Shown: positions 36,354 through 49,668 of the stretch, in pieces
How the letters are laid out: the number at the start of each line of letters is the position of its first letter
How positions within the stretch are numbered: position 1 is the stretch's first letter
Assembly (NCBI GenBank): GCA_009823395.1
Contig: CM020512.1
Location: 2,099,905 to 2,163,904 of the forward strand
Source: Thamnaconus septentrionalis
Lineage: Eukaryota > Chordata > Actinopteri > Tetraodontiformes > Monacanthidae
Direction of reading: 5' to 3'
Length of the DNA: 64,000 bases
Translations under genes and position numbers: made by a program
Notes under the pieces: model-generated
The model's database searches: none
What the model was told of the DNA's origin: nothing
What the model saw: the letters and a program-made list of their open reading frames with translations, nothing else

Positions 36354-38826
36354 GTTTGGTGGGGGATTAAAACAAACAGAGACATTTAAAAGACTCGTGG
36401 TTAGCTGTGTGGCGTTTAATTGGTGAGAGGGTATTTTAGGAAGAGCTGGTGGATCCAGATAACATGGCATGACATATGAAACTCTTCAGAAATCCTAGAA
36501 ATGCTTTTATCTAACCCTAACCCATCAAAAGCATTTGGTGAGCGGAGGCAAAGTTATCACGTTCAAGCATGCTAATCAGATTTGTTAAGTGCATTGGGCA
36601 ACATTAGCTGTGTTTCAACAGCCAGTGGCTCACTGCCACGTGCTTTGTTTTTGCAAACCATCTGCAGATTTCAAGGGCAGAAAACAGCATTTTTTAGAAT
36701 CCGGTGAGATTTTAAAATAGGTTGAAAATGTGTTTAATTGAAAGTTGGCAAGATGGATTTACGAGAATTCAAAGTCCGTGTGATCCGACTGCCTTGCAAA
36801 GTGAAGGTAGAGGAGCCTTTTAATCAGCTCAGCTATGGTCAGAAAGTCAGAGACAGTCACAAACAGCCACAGGAAGAAGAGCAGGGGATGGTTGGCTGAA
36901 GTTTGACTTCCTGTGAGTTATCACCATCCAGAGACTACACTGGAATGCCACATAAGCAGCAGCGTGGTGTGATCAGCTTTACATGTCTTGAAGGAAGTGT
37001 GGTTTGAAGACCAGTCACAGCAGCACGTCTCTGTCAGGACTGCAGCGGTGCCTTTTTCACGGCGGCTTAAAAAAGATCTCAACTCGCATTTTTCAAATCC
37101 ACCCCAAAATCAGTTTCACAACAGCTGCAAATGGAACTGTGGCACATCCGTCACTGTTAAGCACTTAATGCAAAAAATGTTTTCATATTAATGATGGACC
37201 GTAACCAAATTTGGTTTCATGGCACGGCGGCAGGCGTAATTTATCTCTTGAAAGATCTTTTTAATGCCTCCAAAGCTCCACTCTGATCAAAGTTAAAGTA
37301 CAAAAAAAATGTATGGATGTGGTGCTTTGAAAATCTTGTCATCAGATGGTCATCATGGAGGGTGTCAAGTGGGTGAAAAAGGAAGATGGAAATTTAGTTG
37401 CTAACCTGGATTGAGAACCACTGGTTAACTTAATGTTTTTTCAGTGGCTCTTTGGGTGGGGGCTTGACCTTTGGGGATGGTCCCCTGACCTCATCCACAG
37501 AAGTACTACACTTCAGTTTGTGGGACCGTCTGTCATCCAATGAGTGGAAGAAGAAGGTAGTTGGAAAAAAGAGTCCTCTTTGGCCCTGGTATCATTAGCA
37601 CCATAAATCACTTGAAAAAAATGCTAAAATCCCAAGAATTCAACAGCTCCCTTTCCTTTCAGAAATCCCACTTCGTCATGATTCTTTGCAGGCAATTTTT
37701 TAAAGCCTATTCCTCATGTCCAGCATATGTTTCTTTTTATTTTATTGGCTTCTTCAGCTGCCAGTGTGTTTCTGGTATAGACGTAACATATGGGATTTTA
37801 GATTTCCTCACAGTTGTAGCTGCAGCACAGAACAAGTGTCCTGGCACCTGCAGAGTCAGACTTTGTCAAATATTTGATTTTGATCCACTTCCTGTTAGCT
37901 GATAAAAACAGCAGCAGGAAGCCATTCGATAAAAGACCACTGGGTGATCAACCCAATTCCTTCCGTCTCAGAGCTGTCAGTCGTCCACTGTCACAGCTCA
38001 TTTACTGCAAGGCCACTGATATAAAACTGTCAGCACGTCCAAAGACCTGGTTGCACTTTGGCTGGATGCTGTTTCTTATATTATCAAGTCAGGGGCGGGG
38101 ATGGGGGTTCACTAATCGTTGACATTCGTGCACATTTCCGAAGCGCTGATCCATGAGAGAACTTATTCAAATCAAGCACATGGATACAAACATTTTGTTT
38201 TTTATTTTGAGAGCAGCAAAAAGAAAAGTCTGTCTAAATGACACAGCAGTGTATACCAAAGGCCATATGTCACAGTAACATGGGGTTTTCTGTTGGAAAA
38301 CAAAGCCAGCTCATTGTGGTTTTACATAATGTGTTGTCATTAGTGGCTCAACCTCATTGGTCTGTTGTGGCCCAGAGGCTGCAGGAAGGGCTGCTCAGCT
38401 ACACAGCTAACATGCCCCCTGTGAGGGAGGCCAGCCCCGACTTGCAGGAGTACAATTTGGCTATTGAAAAGGCGAAGGGCTGGGAAGGAGGAGGCAGGGG
38501 ATCTCGTCATGGTGCCCATGGGCTCGGAGCTTGTGGTTGGAGTGCTGGAAAGACCGCCTTGTCTCCGTGATTAATGGCAGCGAGCTCAGAGGCTGGAGCG
38601 AGGGAGAGGCTTGCGTGGCAAGAATGTGCAACTTGAATGCACAATACTGTAAAGTTTTCAATGAATCCAGAGCATTAATTTGAGTACGGGACCTTTCTCA
38701 TTTTCTTACCATTTGGGATCGAGTCCAGGAACCCTTAATCATGCAAAAGGGGGCCGGAGAAATGCATTTCTAATCAGCGATGAATAGGGTAAACATTGCA
38801 CGGGAGCTGGAGTTTTCCCAAATGCA

Positions 38827-38832
38827 TTTATT
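38827..38832 (-). terminator. hoxc3a: candidate poly(A) signal of hoxc3a
   Basis: AATAAA on the minus strand about 440 bp downstream of the hoxc3a stop. It is a motif match only. Confidence 0.35.
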
Positions 38833-39275
38833 AAGCATGTACAGTAGGTGACATCTCAATTAATCAAGAACAGTATTAAAGACTTGCCGGCTTCTTTAGC
38901 GGCTTTAAGGAAAACATAACACAAAGCAGCATGACCATGATTCTGCTAAAATTCCACATGCTATATATAGCGCGTAATGGTGAATTGAGCACAAAGTAAA
39001 AAGATATTTGGCAACCACTCAGCTATTACCTGACAACAGGGCAGAGGAGAGAGCCCCTTCACGGCACGATTCCCACATGCATTAAACATGCAACACAATA
39101 CGAATGGCGCAGGCGTGGTGTTACATTAAAACAACTTGTAATTATTAATCGCAGTCTTGTGCATGCTGTGTGTGTTCATTGTGATTTAACGAGCCGCAGC
39201 CCCTCAGTCTCGGCGCCGGAGAGACATGAACGGTATTACTGTAGTTCTGCTTTAATTAAGATACGTTCTCACGGT

Positions 39276-41439
39276 TTAATTAAAATGTTCCGTGGAAGAG
39301 GAGCGGCCGTGTTTGGGGGGCTTTAACGCGGGCGTGCTAATCGGACGCCCTCCCGTCTTTCGTAAGTAAGTGCAAGTGGATGTATCATTTGGATTTTGAT
39401 GAGCACTGGATGGATGGGCCGGACGAGGCTCCAGGGCCACTTTGAAATGGCAGCGTGGTGATTGGCTGCATGCACCCGCACAGGAGCCAGCCAGACCGTT
39501 TGCAACAGATGGGGGCACGTAGCTCAGGTGGGAGGAGTCCGCAGAGTCAGTGGTAGACGACCGGGAGCGAAAGAGTGAGGAGGCCGTGCCTCCGCGATCC
39601 AGCAAGTGCAGGTCTGTCCAGCCGGACGTTGTGGCGACGCTATGGAAACTCATCAGGTCCTCGGACGAGGACGACCTCCGGGAGCGGTCGCGGGAGGACC
39701 GCCGGGACGCCCGCCTCGCCACGGCCTTTGCGTCCTTGTGCTCCTTCCTGTGCGTCACCCTGCGGTTCTGGAATCGGATCTTGACCTGGTGGTCGCTGAG
39801 CTTCAGCCCAGCGGCCACCTCCAGCCGCCGCGGACGAGCCAGGTAGGGGCTGAGGTGGAACTCCTTCTCCAGCTCCAGCAGCTGATGGCGGGTGAAGGCC
39901 GTCCTCCCCCTCCTGACGCCGAGCCCGTCCTTGCCTGCTGCGGGAGGAGTTAAGAAAGGAGAACTCTCAGATGCGCTGCCGTTTGTCTCACTACTCTGAG
40001 TAGAAGCACTTCAAATGTCAGGGAGGCCCCTTTTAATAATCCTCAGCCAATCAGCCCGGGACCGAGGAAGGGCCCTGAGCTCTCGGCGTGAATTCACTCA
40101 TGCTTGAGACGCGATATAAGATCGGCTGTCTCCTGGATCTGGTGTTCTGGGGAGGAGGGGAAGTTGCCTCCCGAAGAAACAGTCTGGGGGAAACATCTGA
40201 CGCCACCACGGCTGCTTGACAGGCCACATTAATCACAGCGACACACGGAAGCAGACCTGTCAAATCCCCATCTCAGTCACTTAAAAGGTACCTTGGGACC
40301 GCCACTGAAAATAACTACCGCTGGAGCTTCCACTTCCACACATGTATATGAGGGATACAGGGACCCTGTTGTCCTGTTGATAGCAATGTGTCGCACATGG
40401 GTTAATGGATTTTTAATAAGGCCTACAATGGCCTGAGAGGAGAAGCTGAACTTTTCCACAGCGCCACCAAATCTTCGCTGCCCTCGTGATGCGATTATAC
40501 GAGGAGCAAATAAAAGCTTTCTTCGTCTTTTCTCATGCGGCGTCTCACTCGCTACTCCCTCTATCTTTGGCGTTTCCTGGGCTTTTGGCTGAATAAATGC
40601 ATACTCATTAGGGGCAGATGCTACTGTTGACTGATTGACTGCCGTTTGAGTTTAACATCTTTCTTTGCAAAGGAGCAGCTTGCAGCGGCTCTTTGTCGTC
40701 TTGCCTTGCTGCTCCGAGCATAGCTCTGCCTGCAGGACTGGAAAAACAAGACGTTGGCATTTGTTTAACTGGGGAGCGACATTAGCATTCATCCGTGTTC
40801 TAAAGTAAACCCTTGCAAGGAACAGTATTCACATCCCCTGAATGTGAATGCCAAGTTTTTTTGTTTTGTGCTTTTTTTTTTTTTTTTTTATTAGACGTGT
40901 TTCTAATTTTGTCTGCGGTCCTAACGGGACTGGAATGTCACAGTCGTGTTATTGTATGTGCAGACAGACAGTGAGCATATGTCACAAAGAGCCGAGTTGC
41001 TGAGGCCGCTAGTCAAAACACCCTGTGTGCAGATTGCGGGTGTGGAGATTGTGTCAATAATATTTGTCCTCTCGCATGTTTTCATTTTCTTTTTTATCTT
41101 CTTTAAGCCAAAGATTATAAAAATGGTGTTACCAGATTGTTTGAAGTCAGCTGTCCGTGAATTCATCCAGGGAAACATTATTCCTGAGCGGCAGATGGTG
41201 AGTAGACTGCAGCTCCCGCTCTTAACGTCCAGCCTGCCCTTGGCTCCACGGTCAACCCGCGTCCCTCGCGGCCGCTGGAGCGATTCACCTGGGCTCCACC
41301 TGGAACTGACACCGGCAGAGGGGAAGGTCACGTTTGGCTGGTGAACTTGGGCTTCTTGGCCTCCTGCGGCACGAGCGGTCCCTTCTCCTCCTCGCCCACC
41401 TTCTTCCACTCTCAACTTTGGCACTTGTCCAGGACCCAT
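39276..41439 (-). CDS. hoxc3a: Divergent Hox paralogue 3 protein Hoxc3a, two exons (5' limit uncertain)
   Basis: Hox3-type homeodomain protein. Exon 2 (39934-39276) is secure: an acceptor with tandem CAGCAG, then a homeodomain with [13 protein letters not shown] and ARPRRLEVA, and a long Ser/Arg-rich tail. Exon 1 is inferred: on the same strand 1.2 kb upstream, 41175-41164 encodes FPWM, the Hox3-type hexapeptide, followed by a phase 1 GT donor at 41132 that matches the phase 1 acceptor. The frame is open up to an ATG at 41439, which would give about 321 aa, but residues before FPWM show no Hox3 resemblance and the true start may lie elsewhere or be lost. Homeodomain about residues 109-168. 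Position 48 is Arg (CGA) instead of the near-invariant Trp, and 54-57 read VTHR; Gln50 and Asn51 are kept. The open frame and GC-rich third positions argue against a long-dead pseudogene; altered or failing DNA binding is likely. Confidence 0.7.
39935..41132 (-). other. hoxc3a: hoxc3a intron (inferred)
   Basis: About 1.2 kb between the inferred FPWM exon and the homeobox exon. It contains a T-rich run near 40872-40889 and otherwise ordinary AT-moderate sequence. No further exon is visible. Confidence 0.5.
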
Positions 41440-41550
41440 TGCAAAACTGTTGCTGTGCAGCTGCAGTGGGAGGGCACACTGTTGGGGGTCCACGGACCCA
41501 GCTCATCAAAGAATTTCAAATAAGACCGGCAATCCCTCAACAGCAGCAAA

Positions 41551-41585
<35 letters not shown>

Positions 41586-43010
41586 AAGAGCTACATACAA
41601 AAACATACACTTCTGTCTGACTAACATCCGATCACAATTAACACGGATGTTATAAATGCATGCGAGTAGGCGTAATTTGGAGCTACCATGCGGGGTATTC
41701 GAATAATATTTACCAGAAGGGAGCAGCAGTCACGTGTCACCGCGTCCTCCAATGGCGAAGCTCTGGAGTTGAGCGGCGATCCGCCGGCAACTTGGAGCTC
41801 CAGCAGAAGCTCCAGCAGAAGATCCAGCGAGTATTTCTTCGGACAGCATTTCTGGAAGCGACGCGTTTTCCCTCACCTAGGAATTAAAAATAATAATAAT
41901 AATAATAATGAATAAATTACTCATGCACATGCGGATGAGATATCGCGGATAACATGTGTAACTCGGACGTAAGGCAGAGAGAGGATTGTGTTTACGCGGA
42001 CAGGAGGGAGGGGAGGCAGAGGAGGAGGAGGAGGACAGGCGAGCTGCTCAGCAGAAATTCGAATTTTATCGAAATAAATAAAGTAAAAACAAAACAAAAC
42101 AAAACGTTTGGCTGGAGCTGTATATAAGTGGGACTCATCGGTTCCAGCCGCGCACGCGCTGAAGTTTCTGTGGTAGGTTTTTTTTGTTTTGTTTTGGTTT
42201 TTTTTTTTATCGGATACACCGCGACTAATAGCCTCCAACAGCATTGCTCGTTTGTAAACGCAGCCCGGTGATAAAACGACGCCTTATGGAGCGCGGCTTA
42301 TTCTTACCGGAGCCCTTTCTCGTTTTTAAATGCCTAAAAATAAAATTGCCCACCGGAATTGGAGTTATTTATTTATTTTTCTTCCAATTAAACCCGATGA
42401 TAAATAATATTTACTCCACACTATTAGCGGTTCGAAAGCGCCCCTCCGCAATAAAGATACTATTAAAAAGAAGAAAAAAAATCCGGCTCTTTTGGGAAAC
42501 TTGCTTTGCAACTTATTTACCAGCCCGTTACATTAATCGGGCAGCGCTTTTTTTAAAAAAAATTTTCGTTGAATAACAACATATATTCAGAACTGTCGGA
42601 GAAGAAGTGTAGCTTTGGCTTAATAGGATTCTCTGGGGGTGGTCAGACAAAGGCTTGACAGTCAATGCCAAGCTAAAGACAAAAGAGGCAATCATTAAAG
42701 ATTTTTTTTTTCTTTCCATAGGAGGATGCAGCCCATTTGCATTATTCAGACATCACTTTATAAGTATCGAGTCCGCGTCTGTATTGTGAGGGAGAGCAGA
42801 TCAACATTTTGGCCATTTGATTCTTTCTTTAACAGGATATTTACCCGTTCACTGAAGGATACTGACACAGAACACACAGAACCCTGAGTTTGCGATTGGA
42901 TTAATATTATTGTTACTTAAATTACAGAAAGTATAAAAAGTTAAGTGCGAGGCATGAAAATAGGAAAACGCAGCTTCATTTAAATGCATAATACATTTTT
43001 TCGCGTAATC

Positions 43011-43050
<40 letters not shown>

Positions 43051-43511
43051 CACCATTAGGTGTGGCCTGTAACTGAGTCGGTGAGAAAAAAAATCTCATA
43101 AAACAAAATGATGAAGCTGCAACAAAGCACCAAAATGCAAAGTAGATAAATAACCAACATATAATGAAGCTTTCACGGGAATAACAAAGTGCATCCAAAA
43201 AAAGAGAACACCTTCCCCAAAGCAGAGGGTTTGTGCACGCGCGAGCTGCGAAGCACATTAACATATTCTTTGGCAAAATCCATCTCGGTGGAAGCAGATT
43301 TCAGATAGAAGTTCCTGGTGGTGTTTCCTTACAACAAAGCTGTCGAGAAAAGCCTCTTTAGGTGTCTCTCAGCAGTGATGGATGACGCACTCAGGCTTGC
43401 ATAGCTCACAAGAAGAAGAGCTTCCCCTCCGCTCTCCTCCCCCTCCTACTTCACCTCAACAGCATGGACGGTTCGGTTTCACCTGGACCTCCTCAGTGGA
43501 GTCACGTCCTT

Positions 43512-43544
<33 letters not shown>

Positions 43545-46178
43545 CTTAACATTTGAAAAGGAATAATTAAAAATCCGGTTTGAATTTTCTTTTCAGGGGA
43601 GATCTATGATAAGGCCACCACTGTCTTTGACTGGTTATCAAAACAAAGAATTCAATAAAAAATGTTCTGTATTCAATATAATTAAAATGAAAGTGTGTAT
43701 ACATATGAGGAGTTTAACTTAGGTTCATGATTGTAATTTGAATTAAGTTTCTACCAATCCAGTCAGAAAACAGACTGTTCCCTTTTTTTGTATAACTGTG
43801 TCTAATTTAAATTTTAACGTAGACTGTTGGGGGAAATAATTATTTACATCAATTTTGTGTATAATTTTTCCGATATTGGGTCAATATTAGGAGGCGCTAA
43901 AATGTGAAAAGTAATTAAATTCACTTTGTTTTCCTTGCCTCACACCCTTGAACACACTCTTTGAATTGGAGATGTGATATACTGGCTCAGCAAGACCATA
44001 ATTTAGCTCCTCCGCGCCTCCGCCACAATTCTCCGTGAACTCTATTTGAACCGCCTCGGTGGCAATAAATCATTTTTCTCTCTCGCACAAAAGCGCGCCG
44101 GTCGCTCTGGGTGTCAAGCCTTCTACAATTCCTCCTTACCTTCTGCGCTCCCCTCGCCCGCTGACACAAACAAGCGCGGAAACCGTCCATAAACTTTGAT
44201 AATTTTTTCCCCCCTCATACCAGCAACGTAAAAAAAAAAAAAAAAAAAAGACGAACTCGCGGGGGTGAAACATGGAGGTGAGAAACATCTGCAAACGCAG
44301 AGAGGAATCTGCAGAATGCATCTCGGTGCTCGGGTATTTTTTTTTTTTTTTTTTTTTTTTTTGGCCTTTACGCTCCTCACACACACGAGAGTAAAAATAA
44401 ATAATAAGCAAAAATAAAAACATAATTGCTCTGCAGAGCCGAGGCCGGTTAATGTGTTTCAGGGGACAGAGCCGGGCAGATAAGAGAGGCAGAGGGAGAG
44501 AAGACGTTAATGGGCAGAGGATGCTGTCGGTTAAAACGGTGCATACAAATGGCGCTGTCTTGGCAGCGCGAGGCGAAGATTTATGGGCCCGGTGCCCTAT
44601 ATTGCTGTAAACAATGCAGAGTGAAGTGAAAGGACTAGAGTTTGCAGACGGCACTTCATAAGTGAGGAAAAGACACACACTGTCAATTTCCCAAACGAGT
44701 CCTGACTTTTGCGTAAGCGTGCGCATTAACGTAGCGCATTAATTCAGGCCCGCGCTTAGCGCACGAGACTGGTGCACATCCTCAGCCGTCTGTGCAGAGT
44801 TTGGAGAGAGAAGAGTGAAGGCTGTCCGGCCACTGGGAGACTATCAAAAACATCGGAAATATAATATAGATTTTTAACGTCACATGCCAGCAAAAGATAT
44901 AAAACTCAACCTGCACGTATTTCTATTTTCTGCCTGCATTATAATTAACGCCCTTCCTGGCATTTTTTTTTAACCAATAGGCTCCGACTTACTCAAGAAT
45001 GTGGTTACTAAACAATTTTAGTAAAGCCAAGAAGTGTTGGAATCCCAATCAGTGAGCCAGCATTTCCACCCAGCGCACTGGCTGTTTAGACTGAGGTAAT
45101 GTTCTCCTACTGCTTGTTGCTTGCTGTCGGAAACCCTCCCTCCTGCAGCAGCTGCCATCTCAGAGCTGAAACTGTGGTGGTGGCTGCAATGGAAACGCAA
45201 CCGGTGGCCTGCCACACACACACACACACACCATCCCAAGAGAATCATTTCCAGAGAACAAATCCACTAAAAGAAACGAGTTTTCACTTAACCCTCTCAT
45301 AATTGTGAATCCATAGTCTCAGGACCCTGCATTCAGATGACATCCACTAATGAAAAGTGAATAAAGTAATCATAACTCAATCTAGTGAGTGTCTGGGCCC
45401 CAAGTGACACCTTGAACCGATTGGGGAAGGGGGTGGGATTGACTGCGATCATTGCTAAGGTCCTCAACGATGCAGCAAATAGGCCAATGAAAAATTGCTG
45501 GAGACACATTATGATGGCATAAAGTATTAGTGGCGAGTTTATCCAGGCCATCATCTCCAGAGTGATGTGATGTCGACAGTTATGGCACCGAGTGTTGATC
45601 CAAGCTGCTGCCTGAAATGTTTGCCAGCCACCGGCTGTAAATCACTTTAACATGCCCGATAAAGTTTTAAAATCCACTTTTATTTAAACGCAGCTCCTTA
45701 TATCACATGCGCCGCACACAGAGGCGGGTGGGTTGGGGGCGGGTTAAAGAGGGTAAAGGGGGAAGAAGTCGGGGGGCGGGGGGGAGGAAGGGGACAGGGT
45801 GCATCTGCTCCCTCACGAACGGATGGAGGAGAGATTTACGCATGTATGACACACCCACTGCTGGTCAATGCAAGAGAGCCTCTCTGTCCCTGGAAAATAG
45901 CAGCGTGACCCCTGTTTCAACTCACAGGCCCTTTATGCAACTGCCACGGCTGCTGTTTAAACACACTACAGGACAACAATGCAGCAGGCCGGACCTCTCG
46001 AGCAGAGCGGCTGGAGGAGTCGCTCACCTGGCACAAGCCGAGGAGAAAAAGAAAATCAAGGTTTCCCACTCGTTTGCAATAAACCCGCCCGGTGTTTTGG
46101 CTCTTGTTTAAACATCGTAATGTGTGTTTGTGTAAAGCTTTTTTTTTTTTTTTCTTGGTACCTTCAACAGGAGAGAAG

Positions 46179-46210
<32 letters not shown>

Positions 46211-49200
46211 CAAGAGACGAAATGTGTGTTCTTGCCTGAGGTGATCATAAATCACGGTGGAGCCTGCAGCGGTGCAATGTGAGCTGGGAATCATGTGTGT
46301 GATTCAACAGTCTCAAGTCAGGGGGAAAAAAAAAGAAACCAGTTAGGGGCTGAGTAAGTGTTGAGGAATTTAAACAGTGAACTTCAGACGTGAAACACAG
46401 CGTTGCAGGCCTTGGTCTCGCACACTTCCACAGAACTCTAGAGCTCCGGCTGACGGCGAGGAGCTGCTGAGAGAATTTTGAAATCCAGAATTTAATTTTG
46501 CATGATTTGTCTTTATTTAATTTCATCCCACTATTTCCCTGTTGTGGGAAGACTAAAGGATTATTTTATGCATACATGAAAATGGCTAAATGTTCCTCAT
46601 TAGTGTTGCATATCGTGAGTTGATCTCCTGACAGGTAAGATTCATTTTCAAATTAAAAGCATTTTTTTTGCTTCATGTTAAAAATTTACTTCACCTTCCG
46701 TCTTATTATTTGATGCTAAAATATTTGTGTACTTTCATAAAAGCTTCTGTTGGGGAAAAAAAACATGATTGACAAGCAACATGATCTTTTTTTCCCCCTC
46801 CCTCACAGTCTATTTAAGGTCTGTCACGGACAAATGAATGACATATTTGGCAAGCAAAACGGAGTTAATCATGGAAACAGACAAGAGGATCACTGCAGAG
46901 AAAAGTCTCTTTGCGGTCTATTCCGGTTCTACTTTACACAACTCTTCAATTACACGAGCTCACACAAAAAGTGACACGGCACCTTTGTGTGCAGGGTAAC
47001 CCGAGCTGCACCTGCACGGCCTCGACCCAACGAGGAGGATGAGAGCCGAGCGCGAGCACACGCTCGGCAGACGCCCAGATTGTCTGTTTGGCTCTCGGTA
47101 GCAGCTGTTTATCTGTGGGAGGTGAATTTAGCAAATACTTTTCCTCGTTGTGCTGCGCAGTGTTTGGTTCCTGTCCACACAGGGCTCGAGCCAAAGGTCA
47201 AGTCAAAATATCAGAACTTCCGAGAATTATGAGCGTAAACAACTTAGATTAAATAAGTACAAAACACGGAACAGAAAGTTGAGGCCGGTGCCGTCATGGT
47301 TGTAAGGAACTGGAGCATTTGCAAAACTTGACTTTGAGACATTTGGTTGAAAGTTTGTGTTCCGATGTATTTAGTTTTAGACATTTTAAAAACCCGTCAA
47401 GTCATGTCAGTGACATCTGGCTGTAATTGGACAAAAGGAAGTGTCGACCTGGAACGAGTTTTAACTTTTAAAGTCATGTGACCGCAGCTGCTAATTATAC
47501 CCTGCTGCTTAATCATAGCTCCCTTTGAGAAACTGTGGAAAATGTGCCGTTTCCATCAAGCCCTGATGATAGTTTAAATAGAGGGTAGATGGCAGAATTG
47601 CTGCGGCTGAATAGCCCAATATTTTATTGGACCGTCTCAGGAAAACTTGCAGATTGAGGATCCTGGAAGTCGAACTACCGCCTTTTGAAGTCACCGCAAG
47701 GTTGGATGGGAAACAACGCGTTTGGAAGGAGCGTCCGGGGATTCCACGCTGTCCTAGGTCACTAGTGGGTAACAAAGGGAGCGACGCATTTACGCCACGG
47801 TGCCCCGCCGCAGGCCCTCTGTGTTGGCCAAGCAGAGAAAAATAACCCACAAAGAAAGCGGAGGAGGAACCAGCGAGAAGAGACACGTTGGGATTGGAAA
47901 GGTCGACCATCCGGCCTGGAACGAGTCTAATGGGACAGAAACGTGTCCTCGAGCTGAACTCGGCCTTCTCCCACTTCACCCCGCCATCGCCACCCCAAAC
48001 TTCAATAAAGCACCTTTTGAGCCGCGCGACATGGAGGCGACAGGGCCGAGAAAAGGAGTTGAGGGGATGCTGCCTCGGCGGCAAGCGCATTAATTTCTCC
48101 AATCTGTCCGCCAACATAAAGGCTTGTGTGGATTCATTTTTCAGCGCCGTCTCACCACCATTCTACTGCCTCTCCAAAGGCAGCGTGCTCCCCGTCCTCC
48201 CCTAACGCCCTCCAACCCCCCCGAAAAGAGGGAGATTTTTAACTCTCTTTCGGTGAGGTTAAAGAAACTCAAGTCTCCGGCTTTTGGCCGCATGATGTAA
48301 AGGGATGCGAGCCGGTACATGATATTTTGGAAGCGTCAAAACTGGCCGTTGTCAGAGCTGTTTTTCCACGCCGCAACACAAAGCAGTGCAGCGGAAGATG
48401 GATGGCGGAGAATACCTCGTCCCTTTGTGCTCCTCTGCCCCCCACTACGGGAGGCATTTTATAGAGCCCATTCATGTCACCATTTCAATAATCTATCAAA
48501 TTCTTGCGCGTCTCTGGGTTCAAGTCATTATCAAGCGGAGGTCCATCTGCACCATTTTTTTTTTTCTGGGGAAAACATAAACAAAAGGAAAAATGCATCT
48601 CGGTGAGAATGGGGGGGCGAAGCACATGCAGGATGCAGCTCCATTTGGATGGCACTTTTGTGGACAGTAGTAACAAACCCAAGTTCAAAAGTGGATGATG
48701 ACATTAGAGTGGTCGTCTGGTTTTTTGAAATTGCAGCCTTTCTTCAATTTTTTTGTATTTTATTATTTTTTTTTTTTTTTACTGTTGCAAGCTGCTGAAC
48801 AGTCTGTAGAGCAAGAGGCCAAATGGGGTGAGACCAGGTTAAAAAAAAAAAAAAGCTCAATACAAGCAACGAGCAAAATTGTGAGACTAACATAAACAAA
48901 CCACTATTTGCCCACTTTATATATAAGTCAATCAAAGTACGGACAAAAGAAAATTTGATTTCACTCCATCACCTTCATCTCTGTAACACTTCACCAACAC
49001 CAGATAATTCAGTGTATTGTCTCTGTCTGCAACTGAAGACTTTATTTTTCTTTGTTTTTATTTCACATTAAAAACAGCCTCTTCGCACATCGGGCTAGAA
49101 AAAAAAAACAGCAGCAGGACAACTACTGGGATTTCAAAAGGAAAATCTTCACAACAATCTAAGATCTCCCAACACACGGTGGATGCCCTGCATGCAGCTT

Positions 49201-49231
49201 TTGTGTTCCAGTCAGCACGAAGAGGCAAATG

Positions 49232-49235
<4 letters not shown>

Positions 49236-49296
<61 letters not shown>
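49236..49296. repeat. (GA)n microsatellite
   Basis: About 30 uninterrupted GA units. It is followed at 49440-49472 by a (CA)n run and at 49593-49620 by (AAAT)n. Confidence 0.95.
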
Positions 49297-49298
<2 letters not shown>

Positions 49299-49436
49299 CA
49301 GTGTGCAGAGGAGGGCCTCGGTGTCTTCCAGCGCTAATTGAATGCCCTTTAGACTGATGAGGTTGCACATAAGGCATAGCGCAAACTATTTCTATTTCAG
49401 ATTTTGAAATAACCTCAGTCCATTAAGAGTCAGGCT

Positions 49437-49474
<38 letters not shown>

Positions 49475-49662
49475 GCACAACATTGCTAATCTACAGGCGC
49501 CAGAACACAGTGATTCTTGCTTTTTCCATATGCACACATGTCTGCACATTACAGGAGGCAAAAATATCAGCAGACCTCGCGCCCTGCCAAGAATAAATAA
49601 ATAAATAAATAAATAAATAAAGTTCGACCAAAACGTGTTTAAAACTAGTAGACACTCACTGT

Positions 49663-49668
49663 TTTATT
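49663..49668 (-). terminator. hoxc4a: candidate poly(A) signal of hoxc4a
   Basis: AATAAA on the minus strand about 640 bp downstream of the hoxc4a stop; another copy is at 49704-49709. The region between has long A/T runs typical of a 3' UTR. Confidence 0.4.

Larger units (their letters stand above)
28405..39275. other. hoxc1a-hoxc3a intergenic region
   Basis: About 10.9 kb without a defensible gene. It contains the hoxc1a upstream region, AAT/ATT microsatellites (29655-29890), repeat-poor blocks near 30990-31760 and 38690-39240 that may be regulatory, a telomere-like array (33255-33670) and a MITE-like element (35758-36353). Vertebrate HoxC has no paralogue 2 gene, and I see no trace of one. 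Confidence 0.65.

Noticed and set aside
41109..41197. Plus-strand exon-like segment ([15 protein letters not shown]...) with a pyrimidine-rich acceptor and GTGAGT donor
   Set aside because: It is the reverse of the FPWM exon of hoxc3a, there is no partner exon on the plus strand, and the Hox3-type hexapeptide with matching phase is the better explanation.
47509..48117. 202-codon minus-strand frame between hoxc3a and hoxc4a
   Set aside because: No domain is recognised, overlapping frames on the other strand are as long, and there is no splice or promoter context. It is probably a chance frame in GC-rich DNA.
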